A DNA stretch of 64,000 nucleotides from the NCBI GenBank assembly GCA_040902195.1, contig JBBDXS010000012.1:62001-126000 (forward strand). The letters are read 5' to 3'. The position numbers were made by a program, and so were the translations under genes. The notes under the pieces were generated by a model. The model did no database searches, was not told the origin of the DNA, and worked only from the letters and a program-made list of their open reading frames with translations. Below, one piece after another: positions 8,552 through 16,078 of this stretch (position 1 is its first letter; every line of letters starts with the position of its first letter). This DNA comes from JBBDXS01 sp040902195 (GTDB taxonomy: Bacteria; Chloroflexota; Dehalococcoidia; DSTF01; RBG-16-68-14).

Positions 8552-9175
8552 TCAACTCCGGGAGACTTGCGGTCTGATGTTGTAGTCGGTTGGATCGGCC
8601 ACCAAATCGTAATCATTTCTCGAAAGGCGGTGACACCACAGATGAATCCCTGGGATAGTCAGGCCGGCCCGGGGACCAGCGATCCAGGCAGCCACTTCAG
8701 CAGAGGCTGCGGTCTTCTCAATGACATATTCGATCGCAGGTCGCAGATCGGTGTCTGTGGAAGCGATGACGCCGATATCGTACGTTCCATCAACGGCCAT
8801 AGTCACGAAATCTATAGCCAGGGCGACATCGACACCTTTCTCTTCGGCCGGGCGGCTCGGCCAGTCGAACGGATAACGTAGCGTCCGGGGGCGTACGATC
8901 ACGCCACGTTTCTCCCAAGCCGCACTCTGCCTCATGTGAGCACCATACGAGCGAGGGTCTTTCGACGAATCGGGTCTCCCTGTGTAGACGCGCACGTCAA
9001 CCAGCGCTCGGTCAATATCTGTCCCGCCAACAGGCGCCTTCTGGCAGACCAACTCTCCGAACTTTCGCGGATCGAATTGGCCAAGCGTATGTGAACCCGA
9101 CCTACCAAAGAAGGTGGTCCTGGCGCCCTGGTACATGTTCTGGGCGTCTATGAACACCGCCACGCGTTTCGCCAT
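8552..9175 (-). CDS. NYN-domain protein, putative RNase
   Basis: About 207 residues. The sequence opens with AKRVAVFIDAQNMYQGAR, the acidic motif of NYN/PIN-like nucleases (LabA/DUF88 type). Further conserved acids occur in EEKGVDVALAIDFVTMAV and DIGVIASTDTDLRPAIEYV, as expected for metal-dependent RNA cleavage. The start at MAKR has AAGGA eight bases upstream. A strong promoter and a complete terminator hairpin sit between 9189 and 9274, directly before the gene, suggesting conditional read-through. Targets are unknown. Confidence 0.85.
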   Translation of the reverse strand: MAKRVAVFIDAQNMYQGARTTFFGRSGSHTLGQFDPRKFGELVCQKAPVGGTDIDRALVDVRVYTGRPDSSKDPRSYGAHMRQSAAWEKRGVIVRPRTLRYPFDWPSRPAEEKGVDVALAIDFVTMAVDGTYDIGVIASTDTDLRPAIEYVIEKTAASAEVAAWIAGPRAGLTIPGIHLWCHRLSRNDYDLVADPTDYNIRPQVSRS

Positions 9176-9188
9176 CTCGCATCCTTGC

Positions 9189-9231
9189 AAAAAAACCCCG
9201 GCAGTTCACCTCAACGAGGCGGACGCCGGGG
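9189..9231 (-). terminator. Terminator or attenuator directly upstream of NYN gene
   Basis: On the minus strand a CCCCGGC / GCCGGGG stem (9231-9225 with 9202-9196), with a smaller inner CCTC/GAGG pairing, is followed by seven T residues (9195-9189). It ends only 14 bp before the NYN start codon and begins about 8 nt after the predicted transcription start, so transcripts would stop unless antitermination occurs. Confidence 0.8.
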
Positions 9232-9245
9232 AGCATTACCCGTGG

Positions 9246-9274
9246 AGTATCGGCCGCCGGAAGGGCCTTGTCAA
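9246..9274 (-). promoter_or_regulatory. Promoter of NYN gene leader
   Basis: On the minus strand TTGACA (9274-9269), 17-bp spacer, GATACT (9251-9246). The predicted start near 9239 yields an RNA of about 50 nt if terminated at the hairpin. Confidence 0.7.
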
Positions 9275-9350
9275 CCCCTCAGTGGCCACGTCAGGGTACC
9301 GATGCGTAGGGATAATTGTCAAGGTGCCTACCCAATTCGAGGCTATGGTA

Positions 9351-9380
9351 TTGTCGCCTGATTCTGCCCTCCGCTATGCT
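9351..9380 (+). promoter_or_regulatory. Candidate dcd promoter (leaderless)
   Basis: TTGTCG (9351-9356), 18-bp spacer, TATGCT (9375-9380). The dcd ATG is at 9389, where transcription should begin, so the mRNA would be leaderless; no ribosome-binding site is present between. Confidence 0.5.
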
Positions 9381-9388
9381 TGAGCCCC

Positions 9389-10033
9389 ATGACCCTCTCC
9401 GACCGCGACATCCGTATTGCCCTCAAGGAGGGCCGCATCCAGATCTCTCCTACCGACGGGCTGGAGAAGCGCATCGGCCCGGACGGAATCGACTTCCGCC
9501 TGGGCAACGTCTTCCTCGTCTTCGAGCGCAACAAGCAGGCCTACATCGATACCCGCCGCGCCGAGACGGCGAAGGGCATGACGCGCGAGATCAGGGTCAA
9601 GACGGGCGAGGCGTTCATCGTCCACCCGCACGAGCTGGTGCTCGCGACGACGCTCGAGCGGCTCACGATCAGCGCGGACCTGCTGGGCCGGCTCGAGGGG
9701 CGGAGCAGCCTGGGGCGGCTGGGCATCATCGTCCACAGCACGGCATCGGTCTTCCACCCGGGCTGGGACGGCACCGCGACGATGGAGCTGGGGAACCTGG
9801 GCGTGATGCCCGTCGCGCTGTACCCGCGCATGCGCATCTGCTCGTTCACGTTCGAGCGGCTCTCGTCGCCCGCGGAGCACCCCTACGGCGCGGGCGGTAC
9901 GAGCAAGTACCAGGGCCAGTCGGGCCCGCTGCCGAGCGGCGTCTGGGAGGAGCTGGGCGACGAGCTAAAGGAAGAGAAGCTGCACAAGGGACTCCAGCCG
10001 CCGCTGGAGCTGGACGAGGACGCCGTCACGTGA
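9389..10033 (+). CDS. dcd: dCTP deaminase
   Basis: About 214 residues. It deaminates dCTP to dUTP, feeding dTMP synthesis. The family core is clear: MTLSDRDIRIAL at the start and LEGRSSLGRLGIIVHSTASVFHPGWDG containing the catalytic Arg/Ser region, then TMELGN. It is longer than the compact archaeal/E. coli enzyme at the C-terminus, with a charged tail. Its stop overlaps the GTG start of ribD (GTGA), so the two are translationally coupled although functionally unrelated. Confidence 0.93.
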   Translation: MTLSDRDIRIALKEGRIQISPTDGLEKRIGPDGIDFRLGNVFLVFERNKQAYIDTRRAETAKGMTREIRVKTGEAFIVHPHELVLATTLERLTISADLLGRLEGRSSLGRLGIIVHSTASVFHPGWDGTATMELGNLGVMPVALYPRMRICSFTFERLSSPAEHPYGAGGTSKYQGQSGPLPSGVWEELGDELKEEKLHKGLQPPLELDEDAVT

Positions 10034-11133
10034 ACGATCCGTTCATGGCGCGCGCGCTCGACCTGGCGGCCGGGTGGAAGGGACGCACCAGCCCGAACCC
10101 GACCGTTGGCTGCGTGATCGTAAAGGACGGGAGCGCGATCGCCGAGGGCTGGTACCAGGGCGCCGGCACGCCACACGCGGAAGCGATGGCGCTCGATCTC
10201 GCGGGCGAAGCCGCGCGCGGCGCAACGATGTACGTCACGCTCGAGCCGCATTCGTTCCAGGGCAATACGCCGCCGTGCAGCGAGGCGATCATCGCCGCCG
10301 GCGTCGCCGAAGTGCACTGCTCGATGATCGACCCCAACCCGCGTGTCGCGGGGCAGGGCATCGCGCAGCTCGAGGCGGCCGGCATACGCGTCGTCACCGG
10401 CGAGGGCGCGGCGGAAGCGCGCCGCACCAACGAGGCGTATATCAAGCACCGCGAGACGGGACGCCCCCTCGTCATCGCGAAGTTTGCCGCGAGCCTCGAC
10501 GGCAAGATCGCGTCGACGAGCGGCGACTCGCGCTGGGTGAGTGGCCCCGACACGCTCGCGTGGTCGCACGAGCTGCGCACGCGCATCGACGCGATCGCGG
10601 CCGGCGTGAACACCGTGCTTATCGATAACCCACAGCTCACGGCGCGGCCCGGCGATCGGCTGGCGGAGCGACAGCCGCTGCGCGTCGTGATCGACTCGCG
10701 CGGCCGCACGCCCGCGGACGCGAACGTGCTCCCATCGGCAAGCGCCGGCTGCGCGAAGACGCTCGTCGCCACGACCGGGGCCTCGTCCGCTGCGTGGCGC
10801 GCGCAGATCGAGGCCACCGGCGCGCGCGTCGAGGTGCTGCCTGACCAAGCGGGGCGCGTGAGCCTGCCTGCGCTGCTTGATCTCCTAGGCGCGCAGGACG
10901 TGATGTCGCTGCTCATCGAAGGCGGCGGCGTGCTGCTCGGCTCGTTCTTCGACCAGCGGCTCGTCGACAAAGTGCACGCGGTGATCGCCCCGATCGTGAT
11001 CGGGGGAGCGAGCGCGCCAACCGCCGTCGCGGGCGAGGGGGCGTCTCGCATGGCGGACGCGCTCCGCCTGCGCGACGTCACCGTCGATCGGCTGGGCGCG
11101 GACGTGCTGGTGACCGGACTGGTCGATTCCTAG
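10030..11133 (+). CDS. ribD: Riboflavin biosynthesis bifunctional deaminase/reductase
   Basis: 367 residues with a GTG start overlapping the dcd stop. Residues 1-145 are the cytidine-deaminase-fold pyrimidine deaminase (HAE at 49-51, PPC at 81-83), and the rest is the NADPH-dependent ribityl reductase (KFAASLDGKIA, LIEGGG). Together they convert the GTP cyclohydrolase II product to 5-amino-6-ribitylaminouracil phosphate. One zinc ligand is unusual: the normal EPC motif reads EPH, so residue 74 is His instead of Cys. The rest of the pathway (ribE-ribBA-ribH) begins 1.6 kb downstream. Confidence 0.95.
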   Translation: MNDPFMARALDLAAGWKGRTSPNPTVGCVIVKDGSAIAEGWYQGAGTPHAEAMALDLAGEAARGATMYVTLEPHSFQGNTPPCSEAIIAAGVAEVHCSMIDPNPRVAGQGIAQLEAAGIRVVTGEGAAEARRTNEAYIKHRETGRPLVIAKFAASLDGKIASTSGDSRWVSGPDTLAWSHELRTRIDAIAAGVNTVLIDNPQLTARPGDRLAERQPLRVVIDSRGRTPADANVLPSASAGCAKTLVATTGASSAAWRAQIEATGARVEVLPDQAGRVSLPALLDLLGAQDVMSLLIEGGGVLLGSFFDQRLVDKVHAVIAPIVIGGASAPTAVAGEGASRMADALRLRDVTVDRLGADVLVTGLVDS

Positions 11134-11142
11134 GTAGCCGCC

Positions 11143-12105
11143 GTGGCGAGCGCGCGCGAGAGCATTGCAGCACTCGTAGAAGAGCTAGCGCCGGGCGGGC
11201 GGCTCGTACGGTCGCGCCGGCTGCGTGGCGGCGTCGGCGCGCGCATGGACGTCCTCGACATCGAGCGGGTGGACGGCACGCGCTTCAAGGTCTCGCTTAG
11301 GCGCTTTGCATCAGACGATCGTCACGCGGCCCGTTTCTCGAAACCCGAGCACGTCGCACACGAGTACCGCATCCTCGAGCTAGTTAAGGACGCAGATCTC
11401 CCGGCCCCCCGGCCCCTTCTACTCGACGCGGAGGGCCGCCTGTTCGGCGTACCGGCGATCGTGCTGACCTACCTGCCCGGGCGGCCGCTGTACATCCCGC
11501 GCGACCTCTCGTCGTGGGCGAACGACCTGGCCGCGGCGCTGCTCGCGACCCACGCCGTCACGCCGGAACGCTTCGACCTGTCGTGGCTCTCTGTCCATTT
11601 GCGCGACGGCATTCGCGAGGAGCTGGAGAAGCGCCGCGAGTATGCGGAGCAGGACGGGCCGTTGGCGCGCCAAGTCCACGCGGTGCTAGAAGCGGAGATC
11701 GACCGGATCCGTTGGCCCGAGGCGTGCTTCGTACACGACGACTACTGGCCCGGCAACACCGTCTGGCAGCGCGGCAAGCTGACGGGCCTCATCGACTGGA
11801 CGCACGCCGAGCTGGGCGACCCACGCACCGACGTGTCGCAGTGCCGCATCGACCTCGCCCTGATCCTCGGCTCCCACGCGGCGGACGCCTTTCGGGACGC
11901 CTACCAGGCGAGGGCGTCGAGGCCGCTGCCGGACCTCTGGTATTTCGATCTCTTCCGCGGGATGCGGGCGCTCCTGTCCTACCAGCACTGGCTCGCCGGC
12001 TACCACGACGCGGGCCTCACGCACGTCACGCCGTCGCACGCCCGCGAGCGAATCGAGGCGTTCTTGCGGCCGGCTCCGCCGACCAGCGAACCTCCAACCG
12101 CCTAG
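11143..12105 (+). CDS. Aminoglycoside phosphotransferase-family kinase
   Basis: 320 residues from a GTG start 9 bp after ribD. The kinase-like catalytic loop is FVHDDYWPGNTVW and the metal-binding segment is LIDWTHAELGDPRTDV, both diagnostic of the APH/choline-kinase fold. The N-lobe is less conserved. Substrates of this family range from antibiotics to small metabolites; lying between ribD and ribE it could act on a metabolite rather than a drug, but nothing fixes the substrate. Resistance function should not be assumed. Confidence 0.85.
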   Translation: MASARESIAALVEELAPGGRLVRSRRLRGGVGARMDVLDIERVDGTRFKVSLRRFASDDRHAARFSKPEHVAHEYRILELVKDADLPAPRPLLLDAEGRLFGVPAIVLTYLPGRPLYIPRDLSSWANDLAAALLATHAVTPERFDLSWLSVHLRDGIREELEKRREYAEQDGPLARQVHAVLEAEIDRIRWPEACFVHDDYWPGNTVWQRGKLTGLIDWTHAELGDPRTDVSQCRIDLALILGSHAADAFRDAYQARASRPLPDLWYFDLFRGMRALLSYQHWLAGYHDAGLTHVTPSHARERIEAFLRPAPPTSEPPTA

Positions 12106-12434
12106 CCCCCACATCGGAACCCAAATACTGGAACGATACGTCGGCGGCGCGCGGATGGAGTGTCACAGCCCGCTTTGCACTCTTCCACCCACCCCCTACG
12201 CTCCCCACGTCAAAGGAAGGGCGTCCCGGCTGGGCCTCTCAACGTCGATTTCATCCGTTGACGCTCGGCCGAACCCGCCGTCACGCGTGCACGGCAACGC
12301 ACCTTCCGCTTCCCGCCCGCGCATCGCCGGCCCTAATGCCGCGCGGGTTCTGAGGAACAAAACGAAACCGCAGCGCGCGCAGCCAAACGACGCGGTTGCT
12401 CCGGCCCGCATCGCCGCTGCATGCCTGAGGAGCG

Positions 12435-12457
12435 AAAAACGGGCCAAAATCGGCCCG
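12435..12457 (-). terminator. Terminator-like hairpin on the minus strand
   Basis: CGGGCC and GGCCCG arms with a 6-nt loop, followed on the minus strand by five T residues. It has no obvious minus-strand gene ending nearby, so it may close a small RNA or leader. Confidence 0.4.
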
Positions 12458-12669
12458 GAAAACCAACAAAAGTGAACAAACAATAGCGGTCTGAAACCGT
12501 AGAGAAAGGAGGGAACCGGAAGTTCGCGCCGGCTCTTTTCGCCGCGGCCCCAGGATCGATCGGCATCGTGACCTCCTCGAGCGCACCCCGGAACCCTAAT
12601 ACCGGAAGAACAAATGGGACGCGGGCGCGCGACGCCAGCGGCTACAATGGCAGCGGAACGATTGGTACG

Positions 12670-12696
12670 GTTCTAAGTTCTAGGTTCTAGGTTCTG
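12670..12696. repeat. Degenerate 7-bp tandem repeat
   Basis: Four units related to GTTCTAG directly before the ribE start codon. It is one member of the dispersed 7-8-bp tandem family; it leaves ribE without a visible Shine-Dalgarno sequence. Confidence 0.6.
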
Positions 12697-12700
12697 ACGC

Positions 12701-13291
12701 ATGTTTACGGGCATCATCGAAGAGCTCGGCACGGTGCGGGTGGTCGAGGAAGGCCGCCTGATCGTCAACGCCAAGAAGGTGCTCTGGGGCACGAACCTGG
12801 GCGATAGCATCGCCGTGAACGGCTGCGACCTCACCTGCACCTATTTCGAGGACGACTGCTTTCACGCGAACGTGATGCCGGAGACCTATCGCCGGACAAA
12901 TCTGGGCGAGCTCAAGTCCGGCGACATCGTCAACCTCGAGCGCGCGCTGACGCTGGCGCAGCGCCTGGGCGGCCATCTCGTGCGCGGCGTCGTCGAGGCG
13001 ACGGGCGCACTCGTGTCGTTTACACCGGAGAGCGAGGCGCTGATCGCGCGCTACACGGCGCCGCCCGAGATCCTGCGTTACACCGTCGTTAAGGGGCCGA
13101 TCACGATCGACGGCGTGAGCCTCACCGTCATCGACAAGACGGACGAAACGTTCGACGTTTCGCTCGTGCAGTTCACGCAGGAGCACACCAATCTCACCCG
13201 CAGGGCCCCGGGCGATCGGGTAAACTTAGAATCAGACATCATTGGCCGCTACGTTGGGCAACTTCTCGACGAGCGGCTGGCGTCGAGCTGA
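12701..13291 (+). CDS. ribE: Riboflavin synthase alpha chain
   Basis: 196 residues with the family's start MFTGIIEELG and two lumazine-binding barrels. Each barrel carries the conserved repeat (GDSIAVNGCDLTCT in the first, KGPITIDGVSLTVID in the second). It dismutates two 6,7-dimethyl-8-ribityllumazines to riboflavin and a pyrimidinedione. It opens the ribE-ribBA-ribH operon, with 14 bp to ribBA. The first-barrel motif has Cys-Asp where NGVCLTVT is more usual, a minor departure. Confidence 0.95.
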   Translation: MFTGIIEELGTVRVVEEGRLIVNAKKVLWGTNLGDSIAVNGCDLTCTYFEDDCFHANVMPETYRRTNLGELKSGDIVNLERALTLAQRLGGHLVRGVVEATGALVSFTPESEALIARYTAPPEILRYTVVKGPITIDGVSLTVIDKTDETFDVSLVQFTQEHTNLTRRAPGDRVNLESDIIGRYVGQLLDERLASS

Positions 13292-13305
13292 CGCGGGGGA
13301 AGTCG

Positions 13306-14541
13306 ATGGAAGGCAACAAGGTGCACGGCAAAGGGCTGGCGACAGTCGAAGAGGCGATCGAGGAGTTCCGCAAGGGGAAGTTCGTCATCATCGTCGATGA
13401 CGAGGACCGCGAGAACGAAGGCGACCTCTGCATCCCCGCGCAGTTCATCACTCCCGAATCGATCAACTTCATGGCCCGGCATGCCCGCGGCCTGATCTGC
13501 ATGCCGATGAGCGCCGACCGCATCACCCGGCTCGGGCTCCCCATGATGGTGGGGCGCAACGACTCGCACTTCGGGACGCCGTTTACCGTCTCAGTCGAGG
13601 CGCGCACGGGCGTAGCAACGGGCATCTCCGCAGCCGACCGCGCGCGCACCGTCCAGGTGCTGATCGACCCGAAGACGCACCCCGAGGACCTCGTGATGCC
13701 GGGACACATGTTCCCGCTGCGGGCGCGCGAAGGCGGCGTGCTCGTACGCGCCGGCCAGACCGAGGCCGTCGTCGACCTATGCAAGCTGGCCGGGCTGTAC
13801 CCCGCCGGCCTCTGCTGCGAGATGATGAAGGCAGACGGCACGATGGCGCGACTGCCCGACCTGCGCCGCTTCGCCACACGGCACAAGCTCAAGATCATCA
13901 GCGTCGAGCAGCTCATCGCGTACCGGAAGGCGAAAGAGAAGCTCGTCCAGCGCGTGACCGAGACCGTCCTGCCGACCGAGTTCGGCGAGTGGAAGGCGAT
14001 CGCATACAAGAGCAACATCGACGCCGACGAGCACGTCGCGCTCGTGATGGGCGACGTCACCGGCGCCGATCCGGTGCTCGTCCGCATGCACAGCCAGTGC
14101 CTCACGGGCGACACCTTCGGCAGCAAGCGCTGCGAGTGCGGCGAGCAGCTCCACACGGCGATGCGCGCGATCTCGGAGGCCGGCCGCGGCGTAGTGGTCT
14201 ACATGCGACAGGAAGGGCGCGGCATCGGCCTGCACAATAAGCTTCGCGCCTACGCGCTGCAGGACACCGGCCTCGACACCGTCGAGGCGAACGAGGCGCT
14301 CGGATTCGCCGCCGACCGGCGCGACTACGGGATCGGCATGCAGATCCTCGTCGATCTCGGGCTGAGCGACATCATGCTGCTGACGAACAACCCTGCCAAG
14401 CGCGCCGGACTGGAGGGCTACGGCCTCCACGTCTCTGAGCGCATACCGATCGTGCAGGAGGCGAACGCCCACAACATCCGCTACCTGGAGACGAAGCGGA
14501 CGAAGCTCGGGCACGACCTGCCCCACCAGGGGAGCGTCTAG
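13306..14541 (+). CDS. ribBA: DHBP synthase / GTP cyclohydrolase II
   Basis: 411 residues. The N-terminal half (to about 205) is 3,4-dihydroxy-2-butanone-4-phosphate synthase with IIVDDEDRENEGDL, HARGLICMP and DLVMPGHMFPLRAREGGVL. The C-terminal half is GTP cyclohydrolase II, with zinc ligands in HSQCLTGDTFGSKRCECGEQL and the catalytic YMRQEGRGIGL. It starts both branches of riboflavin synthesis. A GGGGAAG ribosome site precedes the ATG. Confidence 0.97.
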   Translation: MEGNKVHGKGLATVEEAIEEFRKGKFVIIVDDEDRENEGDLCIPAQFITPESINFMARHARGLICMPMSADRITRLGLPMMVGRNDSHFGTPFTVSVEARTGVATGISAADRARTVQVLIDPKTHPEDLVMPGHMFPLRAREGGVLVRAGQTEAVVDLCKLAGLYPAGLCCEMMKADGTMARLPDLRRFATRHKLKIISVEQLIAYRKAKEKLVQRVTETVLPTEFGEWKAIAYKSNIDADEHVALVMGDVTGADPVLVRMHSQCLTGDTFGSKRCECGEQLHTAMRAISEAGRGVVVYMRQEGRGIGLHNKLRAYALQDTGLDTVEANEALGFAADRRDYGIGMQILVDLGLSDIMLLTNNPAKRAGLEGYGLHVSERIPIVQEANAHNIRYLETKRTKLGHDLPHQGSV

Positions 14542-14545
14542 CACC

Positions 14546-15019
14546 ATGGGCAGTACGTTCCAGGGGGAGCTGAAGGGCTCCGGCCTGCGCATCGGCATCG
14601 TCGTCGCGCGGTTCAACGAGACGGTGACGGCGCGGATGCTCGCTGGCGCTCGCGAGGCGCTCCAGCAGCACGGCGTACGCGACGAAGACGTCGACGTCGC
14701 ATGGGTGCCGGGCGCGTTCGAGCTGCCGCTGATCGCCAAGAAGCTGGCGGAGAGCCGTCGCTACGACGCCGTGGTCTGCCTGGGCGCCGTGATCCGCGGC
14801 GAGACGCCCCACTTCGAGTTCGTCGCGGGCGAGGCGGCGCGCGGCATCGGCCAGGTCGCGCTCGATACGGGGCTGCCCGTGGTGTTCGGTGTCGTCACGC
14901 CGAACACGGTCGAGCAGGCGATGGACCGCGCGGGCGGCCGCATCGGGAACAAGGGCTACGATGCCGTCACAACGGCCATCGAGATGGCGACACTCGTGCG
15001 GAACCTCCGGCCGGACTGA
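14546..15019 (+). CDS. ribH: 6,7-dimethyl-8-ribityllumazine synthase
   Basis: 157 residues, standard length. Conserved blocks include RIGIVVARFNETVT, VDVAWVPGAFELPL, CLGAVIRGETPHFEFV and PVVFGVVTPNTVEQAMDRAGG. The enzyme joins the RibBA and RibD products; it normally assembles into large capsids around riboflavin synthase. The start lies 4 bp after ribBA with GGGAG inside the ribBA end. Confidence 0.96.
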   Translation: MGSTFQGELKGSGLRIGIVVARFNETVTARMLAGAREALQQHGVRDEDVDVAWVPGAFELPLIAKKLAESRRYDAVVCLGAVIRGETPHFEFVAGEAARGIGQVALDTGLPVVFGVVTPNTVEQAMDRAGGRIGNKGYDAVTTAIEMATLVRNLRPD

Positions 15020-15058
15020 TGCGCCAGCGGTGCTGAACCTTTCGCGCCTGGCGGCGCT

Positions 15059-15080
15059 AGAACCTCAGAACCACAGAAAC
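15059..15080. repeat. Degenerate 8-bp tandem repeat
   Basis: Nearly three units of AGAACCTC/AGAACCAC in the gap after ribH. The rest of the 228-bp gap to 15247 shows no gene. Confidence 0.55.
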
Positions 15081-15247
15081 GTTCGCGCGCGGGCGTTGCT
15101 GACGCCCGGAAAGGCCCCGGTTCGGGGATCCGCGGTTCCGTCACGCAATTTTCATATCTACAGGCTTCCCAGGGGCGTCGTCCGGTGGTACGCTGAGCGC
15201 CTACCCCCTGACCAACCATCAGGACTTGCCGCAGGAGGACCCCGCTC

Positions 15248-15643
15248 ATGACGCGCGCAGCTGAACGTTCCAAGATTACCGAGCCGGAGCTCGATGTGGA
15301 CGAGCGTCCCTGGGAGGACCAGCACGGGGGGGAGACGCCGGACACAGCGACGGCGCAGGCGCTCAATCTGGCGCATCGCGCGGCAGAGAAGTTCCCCGAG
15401 CTGGCGAACCGTTACAAGAACTTCGCCGGGCCGGCTGCGGTCGTCTCCGGCGCGCTGGTCGTGATGGCGGGCGTCGCGGTGGCGCGGCGCGCGAGGAAGG
15501 GCCAGGGGCCCGAACAGATCCTCGCGCAGATCACCGCGGAAGAGATCGAAAACGCGGCGACGGTCTCGACCCGCCAGAACCAGCTCTGGCGCATGTTCGC
15601 TCGCATTTCCAACCGCCGGCGCAACGAAGCCAAGTCCGACTAA
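15248..15643 (+). CDS. Hypothetical single-span membrane protein
   Basis: 131 residues, no recognised family. Residues 1-45 are acidic and hydrophilic. A hydrophobic stretch at about 58-76 (AAVVSGALVVMAGVAVARRA) with basic residues after it is a likely membrane anchor, and a basic, Asn/Arg-rich tail follows. GCAGGAGG upstream supports the start. It is followed after 12 bp by a holin-like membrane protein, so the two probably form an operon. Confidence 0.7.
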   Translation: MTRAAERSKITEPELDVDERPWEDQHGGETPDTATAQALNLAHRAAEKFPELANRYKNFAGPAAVVSGALVVMAGVAVARRARKGQGPEQILAQITAEEIENAATVSTRQNQLWRMFARISNRRRNEAKSD

Positions 15644-15655
15644 CGACGCGGCGCG

Positions 15656-16072
15656 ATGCCGGACGAGCGCCGCAAGCGCAGCAACGACGAATCACGCCTT
15701 CTCGCCCTGGCGATCCGCATCGGGATCAATGCGGCGGCGCTGTGGCTCGCGTCGCAGTGGGTACCGGGCTTCGACATCAACGGCTGGCAATCGATCCTGG
15801 CGACAGCGACGATCTTCGCCGTCGTGAACGCGGTGATCGCGCCGGTAGCCCAGCTCCTCGGCGCGCCGATCTCGTGCGTGACGATGGGTATCTTCGTCCT
15901 GGTGATCAACGCCGCGATGCTAGGGCTCGCCGTCTGGATCGCGGCCGCGTTCGATGTGAACGTCGACGTCGATGGCGTCTGGGGCGTCTTCGTGGCGGCG
16001 CTGCTGATCAGCTTCGTGAGCTGGCTGCTGAACCTCTTCGTCGGCAAGCCGCTCAAGCGCGCGCTTAGGTAG
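15656..16072 (+). CDS. Phage-holin-4-type membrane protein
   Basis: 138 residues with four hydrophobic segments and the pattern of the Phage_holin_4_2 / YvlD family (WVPGFDINGWQSILATATIFAVVNAVIAP). Despite the family name, chromosomal members are ordinary membrane proteins, and nothing phage-like surrounds it. It ends 7 bp from the convergent gene at 16079. Confidence 0.85.
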   Translation: MPDERRKRSNDESRLLALAIRIGINAAALWLASQWVPGFDINGWQSILATATIFAVVNAVIAPVAQLLGAPISCVTMGIFVLVINAAMLGLAVWIAAAFDVNVDVDGVWGVFVAALLISFVSWLLNLFVGKPLKRALR

Positions 16073-16078
16073 CGGCCT

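Larger units (their letters stand above)
12106..12700. other. 595-bp gap between the two riboflavin gene groups
   Basis: No convincing gene is seen. No FMN-riboswitch (RFN) signature is visible before ribE. TACAAT at 12643-12648 is a possible ribE -10 box. A minus-strand terminator-like hairpin lies at 12435-12457 and 7-bp tandem units at 12670-12696. A 77-codon minus-strand frame starting at 12566 has a good Shine-Dalgarno sequence but no recognisable protein features. Confidence 0.6.

Noticed and set aside
9316..10029. Long N-terminal extension of RibD
   Set aside because: The extension is out of frame with dcd, which is the real gene there; RibD starts at GTG 10030.
12333..12566. 77-codon minus-strand ORF with good Shine-Dalgarno
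   Set aside because: Composition is not protein-like and a terminator-like hairpin lies inside it; kept only as a finding.
12106..12700. FMN riboswitch before ribE
   Set aside because: None of the conserved RFN core segments are visible.
15656..16072. Phage holin suggesting a prophage
   Set aside because: No other phage gene is nearby; chromosomal members of this family are common.
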